Source of the DNA: Heterostelium multicystogenum
Taxonomy: Eukaryota > Evosea > Eumycetozoa > Acytosteliales > Acytosteliaceae
Length of the DNA stretch: 64,000 nt
NCBI GenBank assembly: GCA_003667245.1
Contig: RCNN01000008.1
Span: forward strand, 124,001-188,000
Direction: 5' to 3'
Under the pieces are notes generated by a model, which did not search any database, was not told the DNA's origin, and was given only the letters and a program-made list of their open reading frames with translations. Positions 35,529 to 46,511 of this stretch are shown piece after piece. The number at the start of each line of letters is the position of its first letter. Within the stretch, counting starts at the first letter, position 1. The translations under genes were made by a program, and so were the position numbers.

Positions 35529-36164
35529 TTTTTTTTTTTTTTTTTTTTGTTTTTTTTTTTAATCATCCAGTGATCTAATTTATTAATTAATTAATAAATG
35601 GTGAGGGTCAGAACCTCACAGTGTTCTATATCATGATTGTCCGAAATATATTTTTTTTTTACTTTTCCTATTTTCCAAAATTTTTTTTTGATTTTTATAT
35701 TTTATATTCATTTCCAAATGAAATATTAATCTATAAATTAATGAGGGAGCACCCGATTGGGGATATCGCAACCAGAGTTGGTGAAAATGTTCCAGTATTT
35801 TTTGAACTCATTGACAGCAACGGTGGTGGCTGATTCAGTAGTTCCTTTAGAAACCAGCGATAAACAGAGCTTATGGTAATTGTTTACACCCTAGTACTTG
35901 CTTGACAACTTAAGAATGTTTGTGAAGTCAAGTATCTTATCTCCATACAGATTTTCGGACACTACTCTCAATATGGCTCTGATGATTCACGCTGTTAAAT
36001 GAAGGAATGACAATTTGGTTCTCTTACCTGTAAAGTAAACCCAAAAAGAGCACTGCAACCAAAGAAATAATGGTGATATAGCTTTGAGTCTATTGAAAGA
36101 CCACACAGGACACAGTTATGCTCTTCTCTGAGATGGTTTAGGGAGAGAGTGGGAGAAGAAATTG
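35529..36164 (-). mobile_element. 5'-truncated, decayed non-LTR retroelement (TRE-like), 3' end only
   Basis: Minus-strand remnant about 70 bases downstream of tRNA-Ile. The first part reads LREEHNCVLCGLSIDSKLYHHYFFGC, a CxxC..HH..C knuckle like the zf-RVT domain after reverse transcriptases of LINE elements. After a frame shift the C-terminal part continues as AILRVVSENLYGDK..TTESATTVAVNEFKKYW to a stop at 35738-35740, with one internal TAG. The 3' UTR has a 6-bp hairpin GTGAGG/CCTCAC (35601-35619) and ends in an A-rich tail (T run at 35529-35560 on the plus strand). The tRNA-side boundary is an A16 run at 36165-36180. The position matches dictyostelid TRE3-type integration 40-150 bases downstream of tRNA genes. 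The family is inferred. Confidence 0.6.
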
Positions 36165-36204
36165 AAAAAAAAAAAAAAAACCACAGGTTACATTGCGATT
36201 ATCG

Positions 36205-36216
36205 ACCGCATGCGGT
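36205..36216. promoter_or_regulatory. palindromic ACCGCATGCGGT box 18 bases past tRNA-Ile
   Basis: Perfect 12-bp palindrome 18 bases beyond the 3' end of the tRNA gene at 36235-36307. It matches the box at 24333-24344 in arms, position and the preceding TTTA. Only TTT precedes it here, so it may lie within the pre-tRNA trailer. Confidence 0.5.
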
Positions 36217-36234
36217 AAATATGCCATTTAAATT

Positions 36235-36307
36235 TGCTCGATGCAGGGATCGAACCTGCGACCGTGGCGTTATTAGCACCACGCTCTGCCGACTGAGCTA
36301 ATCGAGC
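36235..36307 (-). tRNA. tRNA-Ile (anticodon AAT), second copy
   Basis: Identical over all 73 bases to the tRNA at 24362-24434: 7-bp acceptor stem, A box TAGCTCAGTCGG, AAT anticodon and B box GGTTCGATCCC. The 5' flanks share only CAG next to the gene. The 3' flanks share AAATTTAA and the ACCGC..GCGGT palindrome. There is no TTTT before the palindrome. The first long T tract on the tRNA strand is the T16 about 55 bases downstream. Confidence 0.96.
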
Positions 36308-36555
36308 TGTTGGATTTTTCAAGAAAAATTTATGTTTCCTGTTTAGAATTTTACTTTGTTAAACGTATAAACAAAATGTTTTATACAATCAGATATTAAC
36401 AACTAGATTGATTGTGTTTCTTAGAGAGTATTGGTTTTTATTAAGGGAACACTTAATCTAATTCGTCCAGATTAAAAAATAGAATAAACTTGAACTTATT
36501 ATTCATATTATTAAAAATAGTTGTTTATCACCATAAAATAGAATTTATTAATTAT

Positions 36556-39500
36556 CTAATGGGCCCAGTTATGGAAAATATCATTTAATAAAACAGTCTT
36601 TGTGTTGAGTGCCACATGGATATTATTAGTAAATTCTTTTGCAGCTACAGCATCGGTTGAATCTGGGGCCAAAGCATTTCTGAGATAATCAATGTCATCT
36701 TCGTGCTGAAGTTCAGGTATGCCAGTACTTAGCATCTACATTATAAAGTTATTCATCAGTATTAGATCGAGCTGAATTGTTGTTGTCAACACTTACAAGT
36801 TGGAATAGATTAATAAATAAGTCAGTGTGCTTTCTCAATGTATTATAAGCGAGGCAGCATGTTTGTACAAAGAAATTGAAGTTATCACTGTCCTTGCCAC
36901 CTACAATAGCCATATATTGTGGAGTAAAGATAAATGGTGCCCTTTCTCTTTTGAATCCATATTTTTTTCTTATAATTTCCGAGGAAATGACCAAAGTCAA
37001 TATCTGTTTAGAGGAGGCAATTAATAAAAGATTTTCTTTGATATTTTTAAAGTTGAAACATACGGAATAAGTGTCCAGCTTTTGTCATCATAATATTGTC
37101 TGCATGTCTATCTCCAATTCCAAGCACATAGGTTGCGACCACATAACCTGCACAAGAAAGGATGAATGTCTCAACGGCTTTGTTATATTCTGCTTCAGTT
37201 GGGTTACATTCTCTAAGCCAGTTAACAAGAGTTTTTTCTTCCAGAATTGCACCTGTTCCACCAGCATCCTTATTAATATTTGCAATAGTATTAGCATTTA
37301 ATACTACTTCAAGCATTCCAACTCCATCACCAGTGGCAACACATTTATATGGTTGAAGTCTCAAATCAAGTCCAGCACTCTTCCAAATCTTATCCATAAT
37401 TCTAATGACCTGTAATGTCAAGATATCTTGTCTGAGATCATCTCCAACCTTGAAGATAACTGTCAAAGGCTTTGCATATGGCTCTGCATTTTCAAACACT
37501 AACCAAAGTGGTAACTAAATCAAGATCAAATTAGTATCTTGGAAGAACAAAGAGGGTAAATAATATATACTTTTTTACTATCCATATATCTACATTTTTC
37601 GACGATTAAACCTTTTGCTTCCCATCTCGGATCGAGTGGTAGTTGGAATCTGTCTGGGAGTTTTCAATTTAGTTAGACCGTCCATAAGTGCTTTCTTTTT
37701 ATCTGCGCTAGAATGTGCTGCTTTGACACTGTTAGCAACAATTAAGAGTTGATTTATAACACTGTCTTGCTTAGCTAGCTCTTGACGGTGAGATCCACAG
37801 CTACGAAGATAACCTTCTAAGAGTAGGCCATAACGCTCTTCAATCTCCGGAGTGTCTAACTCTGCTTTGAGGAACCAGAAGAATGGATGTCCAATTCTTG
37901 AACGATTGGAAAGTGCACGTTGTAACAAGATACTAGTTAAATCTGAGCGATGATAGGGTTCATATTTGAGTACCTGAACCAATTGCAATAAATAATCAGA
38001 GAACTCTGCATCAGTAAACTTGAGTGCTCTTATGGCATAGGAACGAACATTGCTGTCGGCAAACTTTGCATCCAATAGCTCTAGTGCCTGTACTGGCTTG
38101 AGAGTGGCCCACTCGTTTAACAATCGATATGCCTCGAGTGTTTGATCAACTTCCACCCAATTTACAGACATCAAGAACTTGGCAAGTGATTTTGGAACTG
38201 AAGTATAGATATGACGAGATTGATAAATTAACTTTTTATCTTCTGGTGTCAGTGTGACGAGTGGATCAGACTGCATCAAACTGTTTAATCTTCTGGCGTC
38301 GGCGACTTCCATCTTTCGGGAGGGTGAATTTATAGATGGATTACCATCAGTATAATGTGGAACGAAAATGACTGGCTTAACAAAGGTTTCAAATTCGACA
38401 AGAAGGATAGTTGGTGTTTTTGCTGAGAGATTGTCAATACAAGTACCAATCGGATTGGCTCTTCCATCATCCCAGAGTCGGAATGCAACTGGACCAGTTC
38501 GAAGACATCCTTTATGATCTATGAGCTGGCAGTTGGCCCAGCCAAGAGGAATCGACTTTGATCCATCAGAAATATCGGGTACTCCTTCGGTTGATACATA
38601 AAAGGTGAAACAAGCACGAGTTGCACGTGGTAAACAACGAATAGAAATGTTGAAAGGAATCCAAACATCACGCTCCCAGTCTGGGAAGTTGAAAGTATCT
38701 AGATTGGACAGCGGAACATTGGGGGTGAAAACTGGGTTGGAAATCAATTGTCCACCATGGTAAAGCTCGACCATGATGAATCCATAAGGTTGACGATCTA
38801 CAAATCTTGCCTTTGCCTCTTCATTCTTTTGGATATTTATGTTTCGAAGACCAACAATTTTAACTCTAAACAATCGATTTACTTTGGTAATCGGCAAACG
38901 ACGACCACCCATTGCGGATGCTAATTGATGTTGTACGCCAAGTGTTGATACTGAAGGTAATTGGAGGGTGGATGTTGTTGGGGAGAGTGTTGGTGGAGAT
39001 GGAGGCGATGTGTCATCCTGTCCTGGTGAACCAACTTCATCCTCTTCATCACTGTCGAAATCTGTTGTGTCAAGTAGTTTATCAATGAACGACACATTGC
39101 TCTCAACATTTTGTTTTAAAATTGAATTATCGGTAAATGTCAATTCTATTATCTGCTGTTTACTAATACACTGACGAATATAATCGTAGTCCAATAGTAC
39201 AAAATCGCCATCTTTACCAGAAGGCTTGTATCCATGACTTGAAACAGTTTTCGCTCCCATTTGAGAGACCGACAGGATGTACTCACGGAATCCAGTGACC
39301 TTAAGGACAAAATCGAGATGTGTGCGGTCCTTTGTGTGTACTTTATCAACCATTGCATACTTTTTGAATACCTGCAAGAGTGTATCTGTTACTGATTGAT
39401 TTGGTTCGCAATCAATCTTTTTGCTAATCTTAATGGTCCCAGGTATGATCATAACAACTATTGTAATCTTTGGAGGAACAATAAGAGGCATTGGCTCGGA

Positions 39501-41062
39501 TAATACATAGATGTACTGTGTAAGGTCGTTGGATGGTGGTGGTGAAACCAAACGGTAGTGTGCCATCTCCCTACGAAAGTTGGCAACTTCTTTGTTGCTG
39601 GCATCAAGGAAACGAGTGTGATTCTTTCCTATTAAATTGAAAATCTCCAATTCAGTTTCGATATGTGACTTAATATCGACAACTTCCGAATCTGTAAGTT
39701 TTCGTTCGTCTTGGTTTTTAAGCGTCAGTTGGAGCTTTGGGAAAAGACGTGTTATATTACAGGCCTGCATAACCAGCTGCCTACGAAGAGGCAGTGACTC
39801 GTTGGTAAAAGTTGCGTTGATGGACAACACTTTTAGCTCGAATTGGTCAATTAGAGGAATAAATTCTGGACCAACCTCCTCAAGGAGCTTTGTCTTTATC
39901 TCTGTGGGTGTGAGATCGATAGAGAATCGCTGCACTAGCTTCTTGCCTGGAATCTCATCAAAGCAAACTTTGATCATCTCTTCTTTGCCAGTGGATGATA
40001 GTGTTGACTTCCATATGTCCTGTGTAGTCTGTTGATTCTGTTTAACGACAACTGGTTTCGACGCCAATAATGGAGATCCACCTGATATAGCCATTGAAGA
40101 TCTGGATGGCATTGTAGGTGAACTATTTCGAGGTGATTCGCTAAATATAAATGATTTTTCCTTTGTTATTAAGATTCACATTCAAAGAACTGCTGTTGGT
40201 AGTTGCTCTAGTACGGTCGGGTGTTACTGTGGGAGGAGTTGATCTATCGCTTGTGAGTATTGGTGAAACAATGGTTATTGGTGTAATAGATGTTGATTCG
40301 AGTATTGGTGAAATTGCGGTGATCTCAGGAGTAATATTGGCTGATATTGAATATGGCGTAGTATTCAATGATTGGTTAACAATTTGGTCCAATAAATCCA
40401 TTGTATCAATGGACAATGACTCGGCTGTTCCATTTTGTTGCTGTTGCTGCTGTTGTACAGATTTCTTGATTGAAGTTATAGTAGATGGTCTTTTAATATT
40501 ATCATAATGTAAATTTAAACTACTTCCACTATTACTATTACTTATACTACTACTATTATTATTATTATTATTATTACTATTGCTACTACTATTATTTACA
40601 GATAAACTCGATGATTTTGATGAAAGATATGTTTGGTTTGTAATGTTATCTAATAATTCAAATGTTGAACTGATTGGTGCCATATTACTGCTACTACTAC
40701 TACTATTATTATTTTTACTCGTAGTTTGGTTGTCGATTAAGGATTTAGTTGATGAAGTTGATGGTTTTGTCGTTTATGCTATTATCTAGTTCAGCACTAG
40801 CACCACTGTTTATTGAATTTGAGATACTGTCGCCTGTTGTATTCGCACTGCTATTGGTATAACTACTACTGATGACACCAGGAGTTAGTGGCGGGCTTGG
40901 GACTCGTAGTAGCAAGCTGGATATACCATTTCTAGTCTCTTGATGTTGCTTTTGATGTGCCTGATGTTGCGCTTCAAAATTTATTTCCTGTGAGAGTGAA
41001 AGTGGTGATATTACATGTGTTGGTGATGTAAGTTTGCTGGAGTTTGGCGGTGAGTCTGACAT
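36556..41062 (-). CDS. class I phosphoinositide 3-kinase catalytic subunit, four frame breaks
   Basis: p110-like PI3K making PIP3 for chemotaxis and macropinocytosis. Exons are 37571-41062, 37064-37514, 36797-37003 and 36556-36735. About 350 residues of Ser/Asn/Gln-rich leader are followed by an adaptor-binding-like segment (VCFDEIPGKKLVQRFSIDL) and a Ras-binding region. Then come the C2 domain (RLFRVKIVGLRNI..DRQPYGFIMVELYHGG), helical PIK domain and kinase: GDDLRQD, catalytic loop GIGDRHADNIM, activation loop IDFGHFLGNYKKKYG. It ends DIFHNWAH. Extra A residues lie in the runs 36962-36968, 37661-37664, 40155-40159 and 40765-40768. Removing the four gives 1441 residues. KKYGFKRER in the activation loop fits PIP2-using class I enzymes. 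Confidence 0.92.
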
Positions 41063-42402
41063 TTACAACAACCAAAGAAAACAAAATGTCTAGTCAATGA
41101 ATAAAAATCTGAGGAGTAGAGGAAAGTGCTGATATTCCTGTGTGAAATGTTGATCCTGTGGTTGTAGTTGTTGCGTTGAATACTACAATTTACAATTGTC
41201 GATAGAAGCTATATCCACCTATTGAGAGTGAACTGCTGCTGATAATAAATAAATAAAACCTGAACCTGCTAACTAAATACTATGATCAATAAATAAAGTA
41301 TTAATATACTATCTCAGTATAAATTCGAATATCTAATCTAATTGTGATCATCATAACTATGTATATTTAATATATATCTATCTATCTATCTATTATATTA
41401 TACGAGTCCAAGTAATAACTAAATGAATAACAAGAACAAGAAGAAATCATACAGTTGTTCTTGCTTTTTATTTTGTATTAATCAGGCAGGTGATTATTGG
41501 CAGAGCATACAAATATTAAGTAATTGTACTCCCATTAATAAATAAAATAACAACAAAACAATATATATATTACATCAAGAAATGCTGACTTTAGTCAAGA
41601 GAGTTGTTGGTAGACTCTAGTTTGATGATGATGATGATGATGAGTAGTACTCCTAAACAGTTGAGGATTGCTTGGATTTTGATGATTGATATTTTTAATT
41701 AAAGATTTAATAACGATCTTTTTAATAATTGATATCTATCACACATCTTGTATGTCTGTCAAACATGAGTGAAATCTTGATATGTTGTTGCGGGCTTAAT
41801 TCTATGTGATGCTTGCTGGTTGTGTTATGGTTGTGGGGGTGATTGTTGTTTATTTTTACAGTATAAATGATTGGTGATTGGTATTCTAAAAATCGAATCT
41901 CTCTACTATATGCATCAGATGTATCTCTAGAGTAGCAATCTAACTACTATCTATCTTTAAATTTATGAATAAAACCATAATATAATCATCAATATTATAT
42001 TGTAAAACCATGTTATAAAAGTGATGAGTATATGAAAATCAATATTTATAAATATCTTTATCCATTCTCTTTGCTATTATGGAAACCAATGTTTGTTTCC
42101 TACTACAAAATACAACTATCATTCTAAATCAATGTCTTATTTTCAAGGCTACATATTAATTGGGCACACTGATTGTTTGTTCTTTCTTCAATGATGATGG
42201 ATGCTTTAATATTCTGAAATTACCTCGTTGCTGAAATAAACTATATACTCATAATTGATAAACTATTACTTGGTTTGATTACTACTATAGGTCATAATTG
42301 ATGATCTATATTTTTACTTGCACCACTATTGCTATTGATGTTGCTAGCTTTCCAATTCTTTGTTTTTTGTAATTAAAAATATTATTATTATAATTATTAT
42401 TA
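41063..42402. other. 1.3-kb upstream region of the PI3K gene
   Basis: AT-rich. Contains a TATC tetranucleotide run at about 41375-41395 and a GAT trinucleotide run near 41625-41642. No ORF or RNA gene seen. Probably the PI3K promoter and 5' UTR. Confidence 0.5.
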
Positions 42403-42778
42403 TTAACTATGATTAATTATAGTAGTAGATTGTTGTTTTTTGATTAGATTTCTGATTGTTGTTTGATATTTAGGTGTCAAAATGATTTCTGTTTGTTGTT
42501 GATATTTAGGAGTTAAAATAGAATAAGCATTATTGTGATGTGAATGGTGAGAGTGGTGAATTTGGGGGTGGTGGTGGTTTGAACATTGGAGATAAACAGG
42601 TTTGTTGAATGTGCTCGATGGGATGAACGTGAACAACAGTAGTTACAGATGGAAGTAGCCGTAGTTGTTTTTGTTGTTGTTGTTGTTCATAGGGATGATG
42701 TGTGATAATAATGATGATGTTAATTTTAATATAATCAGGATCAATAACTGGATAAATTATTGGAGTATATCCAATCAA
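42403..42778 (-). CDS. possible small low-complexity protein, one frame break
   Basis: Unrecognised and uncertain. The 5' frame starts MIGYTPIIYPVIDPDYI, has a Gln run and a Pro run (FKPPPPPNSPLSPF). The 3' frame continues NNAYSILTPKYQQQTEIILTPKYQTTIRNLIKK, with the hexapeptide ILTPKY twice. Joining them needs one extra base near 42538-42545, the same error type as in the conserved genes nearby. The joined product would be about 124 residues. The repeated LTPKY is the main reason to think it codes. It could equally be transcribed non-coding simple sequence. Confidence 0.35.
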
Positions 42779-43407
42779 TAATTAATATTTCCACAACTAA
42801 TCATCTATAGAGTTGCTAATAAATTTATTTTCAACCCGTATTCAAAAGTGGAATGTTGCTTATGACATTGTTATAGTATTATAAATGAAATATGATTTCT
42901 AATCTATACGAAATTTTAATCGCTCAAATGATAGAAGTCATAAAGTTGATCTGAAAGACTGGTGCCACTATAGCTCTTTAGATACTGCCAATAAAAATCA
43001 ACTTTATAATGCAACATAACGAGTATCGTCCTTACATTTAAAAAAAAAAAAGCTTCAACTGCCTATGAAATCCTAATATTCGTCTTATAATACTAATAAT
43101 AAGATGATGTGATGGTTTGTTGTCTATATTTAAATCTAATCTTATTTTTTGTAATGCTACACAACATATAAGTCTTTTTTACAAAAATTAATCTTCTTTG
43201 ATTTATTTTTATATAAGGCTAGATTAAAACTACTATTTTTTTAAAGTTTAAAAGCAAGAAACTCAATTGTTGATTTCTTTTTAAAATTTTTTTGTAAAAA
43301 AATAAATGTTTTTATTTTGTTTTGTTTTTCTATTTGATCGAAATTTATTTAGATATTTCACAACAAAAAGAATAGATTCATTTTGGGAAGATAGTGTTGT
43401 TTGTGGA
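42779..43407. other. intergenic, no gene seen
   Basis: AT-rich spacer between the low-complexity ORF start and the RidA stop. Several A and T runs; nothing recognisable. Confidence 0.5.
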
Positions 43408-44036
43408 TCATGCAAGTGCTATTGCTTCAATTTCAACCAAACCCTGGTATGAGTGAAAATGAATGTTAATGGTACAATTCGAATCAAATAATACATAATA
43501 AAAAATTCTTACATTCTTTGGTAAATCACGCACTGCAAAAGTTGATCTGGCTGGTGGGTCTACACTAAAAACTGATATATTGAAAATGATTAGATCATCA
43601 TCATATATTAATCATAAAGAACAAATTACATTTTGAGTATATTTGGTTGACCTTGGCAAAGTCGTTAATGTCTTTTAAAAGAATCGTTGGTTTTAACAAC
43701 CTTGGACATTGAAGATCCAGCTGCATCCAATATCCTTGACATATTTTGTAAAGCAATTTCTGTTTGAACCTCTACATCTGTATCTGAGGTAAACTGCATT
43801 GTCTAGAGGAATTGGTTGTTAATAAAAAGTGATTGATAGCTAAAAATATCATTACTTACCTTTGGATCTAAACCTAGACATCCACTGACAAATATTTGAC
43901 CATTAGCTTTGATTGCTTGACTATATGGTCCAATCGCAGCAGGTGCTTGATCTGTTGATATAACAAATTTGATATTGTTTTGGATTTGACTACTGTTAAA
44001 GGTAGAGAATGAACGAAATAATCTTTTACTAAACAT
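43408..44036 (-). CDS. RidA (YjgF/UK114) enamine/imine deaminase, mitochondrial, one frame break
   Basis: Hydrolyses reactive 2-aminoacrylate-type enamines made by PLP enzymes. Exons are 43860-44036, 43630-43802, 43513-43571 and 43443 down to 43408, giving 147 residues. The N-terminus [13 protein letters not shown] is a mitochondrial presequence. Core motifs are [47 protein letters not shown] and the substrate-binding Arg in [14 protein letters not shown], ending VEIEAIALA. An extra A near 43687 turns [16 protein letters not shown] out of frame. Four exons for a 147-residue protein is intron-rich. The third codes only 59 bases. Confidence 0.9.
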
Positions 44037-44271
44037 TTTAAATTAATATGAAATAAGAAAAACTTATGTTTATTTAATGGACTTTAAATGATTGAATTCA
44101 AAATTACTTTTGATCTTTTAAAATGATTTTGGGAAAAGCTAAATGAATTAGTAATAAAAACAAGTTATAATGATAAAGTAAATCTTTGAATTAGGATGGT
44201 GTTAAAAAACACCTTTTGATAAAACAACCAGACAATTGTATATGTTGGAAAACAATAACAAATTAAAAAAT

Positions 44272-44725
44272 TTAAGACTTTGGTGCTTCAGTATTTGGAT
44301 TGTACTTGTGGACAGCAGTCATACCTTGGACGATGGCATGCTTGGCAAGTTCACCAGTCAAAGTGATACGAACAGCAACTTGGATGTCTCTGGAGTGGAG
44401 AGTGTGTCTCTTCTTCTTACGAGCCAAGGTACCAGCTTCAGTGGCGATACGTTCGAAGATATCGTGAACGAAGGAGTTCATTACGTTCATTGCCTTGGAG
44501 GAGATGGTAATCTTCTTGTGATCAGCACCAGATGGTGGGCTAGTTTGGGACGATTTGCTTCAAAAGCTTGTGGATGTAGATGGAGAAGGAGGTGTAGTCG
44601 GCCTTCTTCTTCTTCTTTTTCTTTTCACCATCAGCTGATGGGGTCTTGGCAGCCTTTGGAACCTTTGGTGGCTTTTCAGTGGCAGCGGCGGCGGCTGGAG
44701 TTTCCTTCTTTGTCTTTGGGGCCAT
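44272..44725 (-). CDS. histone H2B (variant with a loop insertion), one frame break
   Basis: Core histone H2B. Single exon. Tail: Ala/Lys/Pro-rich [20 protein letters not shown] with a seven-Lys run. Histone fold: [15 protein letters not shown], then [59 protein letters not shown]. An extra A in the run at 44544-44546 breaks the frame at the first loop. When corrected (150 residues) the loop between alpha-1 and alpha-2 reads [18 protein letters not shown], about ten residues longer than the usual DTGISSKAM. An E2F-like element lies 252 bases upstream. The tail and extended loop suggest a divergent H2B or an H2B variant. Confidence 0.9.
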
Positions 44726-45958
44726 TTTTGATAGTACTAAGTTGATTGATTTAACTGAGAGTTGATGGAATAACTAGGTTGTTTTTGTTGTGAATAATTA
44801 AATTTAATATTGTAACACTGAACAATTATTAGTTGTTGAAATGCTTTAATTATTGATGTTTTGTAGTGAAATGAAAATAAACTTCAATCGCAGCATTTTA
44901 TAACAAAAAACTTTCTACTGAAAAAATTGAAAATCCACCATTTTTTGTTTTCAACAACTTATTTTCTCATATTAATTTGGGCGCCAACACACTTTTTTTG
45001 TTTCAAAAATCCGTGATGAATAATTTACTTAGCAAAATTTAGATTTTGACAATTTCAAATTTGAAAAAATGGAGGGATCATTTCTAACCGTCAAAAGTTT
45101 TATCCGTTGAATGAATAATTTACCCTCCAATTTTGATCTATTTTTAACTGTAAACAAGTTAAGTTCTTTTGAATTCTACCATATATATATAAATATCTGA
45201 TTAATAACAATATAAACAGGTGATTAGATTTTTTGGTTATTTGTTTTTTTGCGTTAACTTAATTATCATTATGCATTTTAGTTAATATTGTTTTTGTAAT
45301 CTAAATGATTATAGTTAAATACTAGATAAGTTAAATCATACCAGTTTTGAGTTTTATTAGAACATTTAGTACTAGAAATTGGAGATGGTCTTAGGAGGTA
45401 CGAAGTAATTGTCACACTACAGAACCACTATGATCACAGTGTTGACTTAGCATTAAAGTTAGTTCTTTTTTTTTTTTTTTTTTGTTTTTTATGTTTTTTT
45501 AAGTTCTCATAGAATAGTGGATATTTGTTTAATTGAGGCTCAATCAAAGATATACACAAACTTAACATTCAAAGTAAGAAAATCAATTACAGAGATGAAG
45601 GTTAAAGATTTCTATTGTTTATGATCATGATTCTATAATTATTTTGTTTTATTTTGTAGATATTAATTTTAATTGAAATAAAACAATCATCATGATGAAG
45701 TAAATAGGAATTGTTCATCAGATATCTGTAATACATGTAAAGGTCTGAATGTAACATTTAACAAGTTATAATAAATATTTGCTTATAGTTATTGAGTTAG
45801 TGTATAATCTAAGATGTTATACTGACAATGATGACGACCGTCATAGTTCTCACATTTAAATTTGAAAAATTTATTTTAATGAGTTTTGAAAAACAAAAAC
45901 CGGTATCATTGTTATCATACAATTCTACTCTATAATATACAGATAAACATTTAATATA
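44726..45958. other. 1.2-kb divergent intergenic region
   Basis: Promoter region of H2B (minus) and of the 80-residue membrane protein (plus). A T18 run at about 45466-45483. Apart from the E2F-like box at 44977-44987, nothing stands out. Confidence 0.5.
44977..44987. promoter_or_regulatory. E2F-like element upstream of H2B
   Basis: TTGGGCGCCAA stands alone in DNA that is otherwise almost free of CG. On the minus strand TTGGCGCC fits the E2F/DP core. E2F control of replication-dependent histone genes is known in many eukaryotes. Binding here is inferred. Confidence 0.45.
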
Positions 45959-46433
45959 ATGAATTGTATGTACATTAGAAAGAACGTTATAAAGCCATTA
46001 AGAATGAGAGATGATACAAAAGTATACAATTAAAACCCTAAATCTATGAGGGAGACATCAAAGAATCATTGCGCAATATTATCTCAGATATTCATGACCA
46101 CGATTAATGCATTTGAACTCATTGTACACTAAATCAATCCATCTCATTCTTTATCGGCATCCTATTTGTAGTTATTGAAACTAACCACTTTGCAAAGACG
46201 AAGATCATTTAGATGAAGATGCACCATACGCCGGTGATGAAATGGCAGGACAAGCAGGATCACTATCAGAGTTCATTAAGGCACAATTCACACACAGAGA
46301 ATCAAGACAACACGTTTTATCAATCTTTAGAAATATTATTGGTTTTGCACTCGTTACATCACTGTTTGCAAAGAATGGTGATAAAGTTTCAACTGTTGCT
46401 GATATGATCAAATTATTCTTTGGAGAAGAGTAA
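45959..46433 (+). CDS. 80-residue single-span membrane protein of unknown family
   Basis: Not recognised. The best model uses a mini-exon 45959-45965 (ATGAATT), a 232-base intron (GTATGT..AAG) and exon 46198-46433, giving 80 residues starting MNYEDHLDEDAPYAGDEM. If the mini-exon is wrong, translation could start at the internal MAGQAGSL (46242, 63 residues). The N-terminal third is acidic. One hydrophobic helix (IIGFALVTSLFA) follows a basic QFTHRESRQHVL stretch, and the C-terminus is KVSTVADMIKLFFGEE. The size and charge layout would suit a small mitochondrial or ER membrane subunit, but there is no direct evidence. It is convergent with the kinase gene. Confidence 0.6.
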
Positions 46434-46511
46434 CTCATCAATATATAAATGAAATAAATAGATACATAATATAATACATAATAGTGAATCATAATCGATG
46501 TGAAAACCAAT

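Noticed and set aside
44236..44745. 169-codon plus-strand ORF across H2B
   Set aside because: It is the antisense shadow of the H2B gene and has no features of its own.
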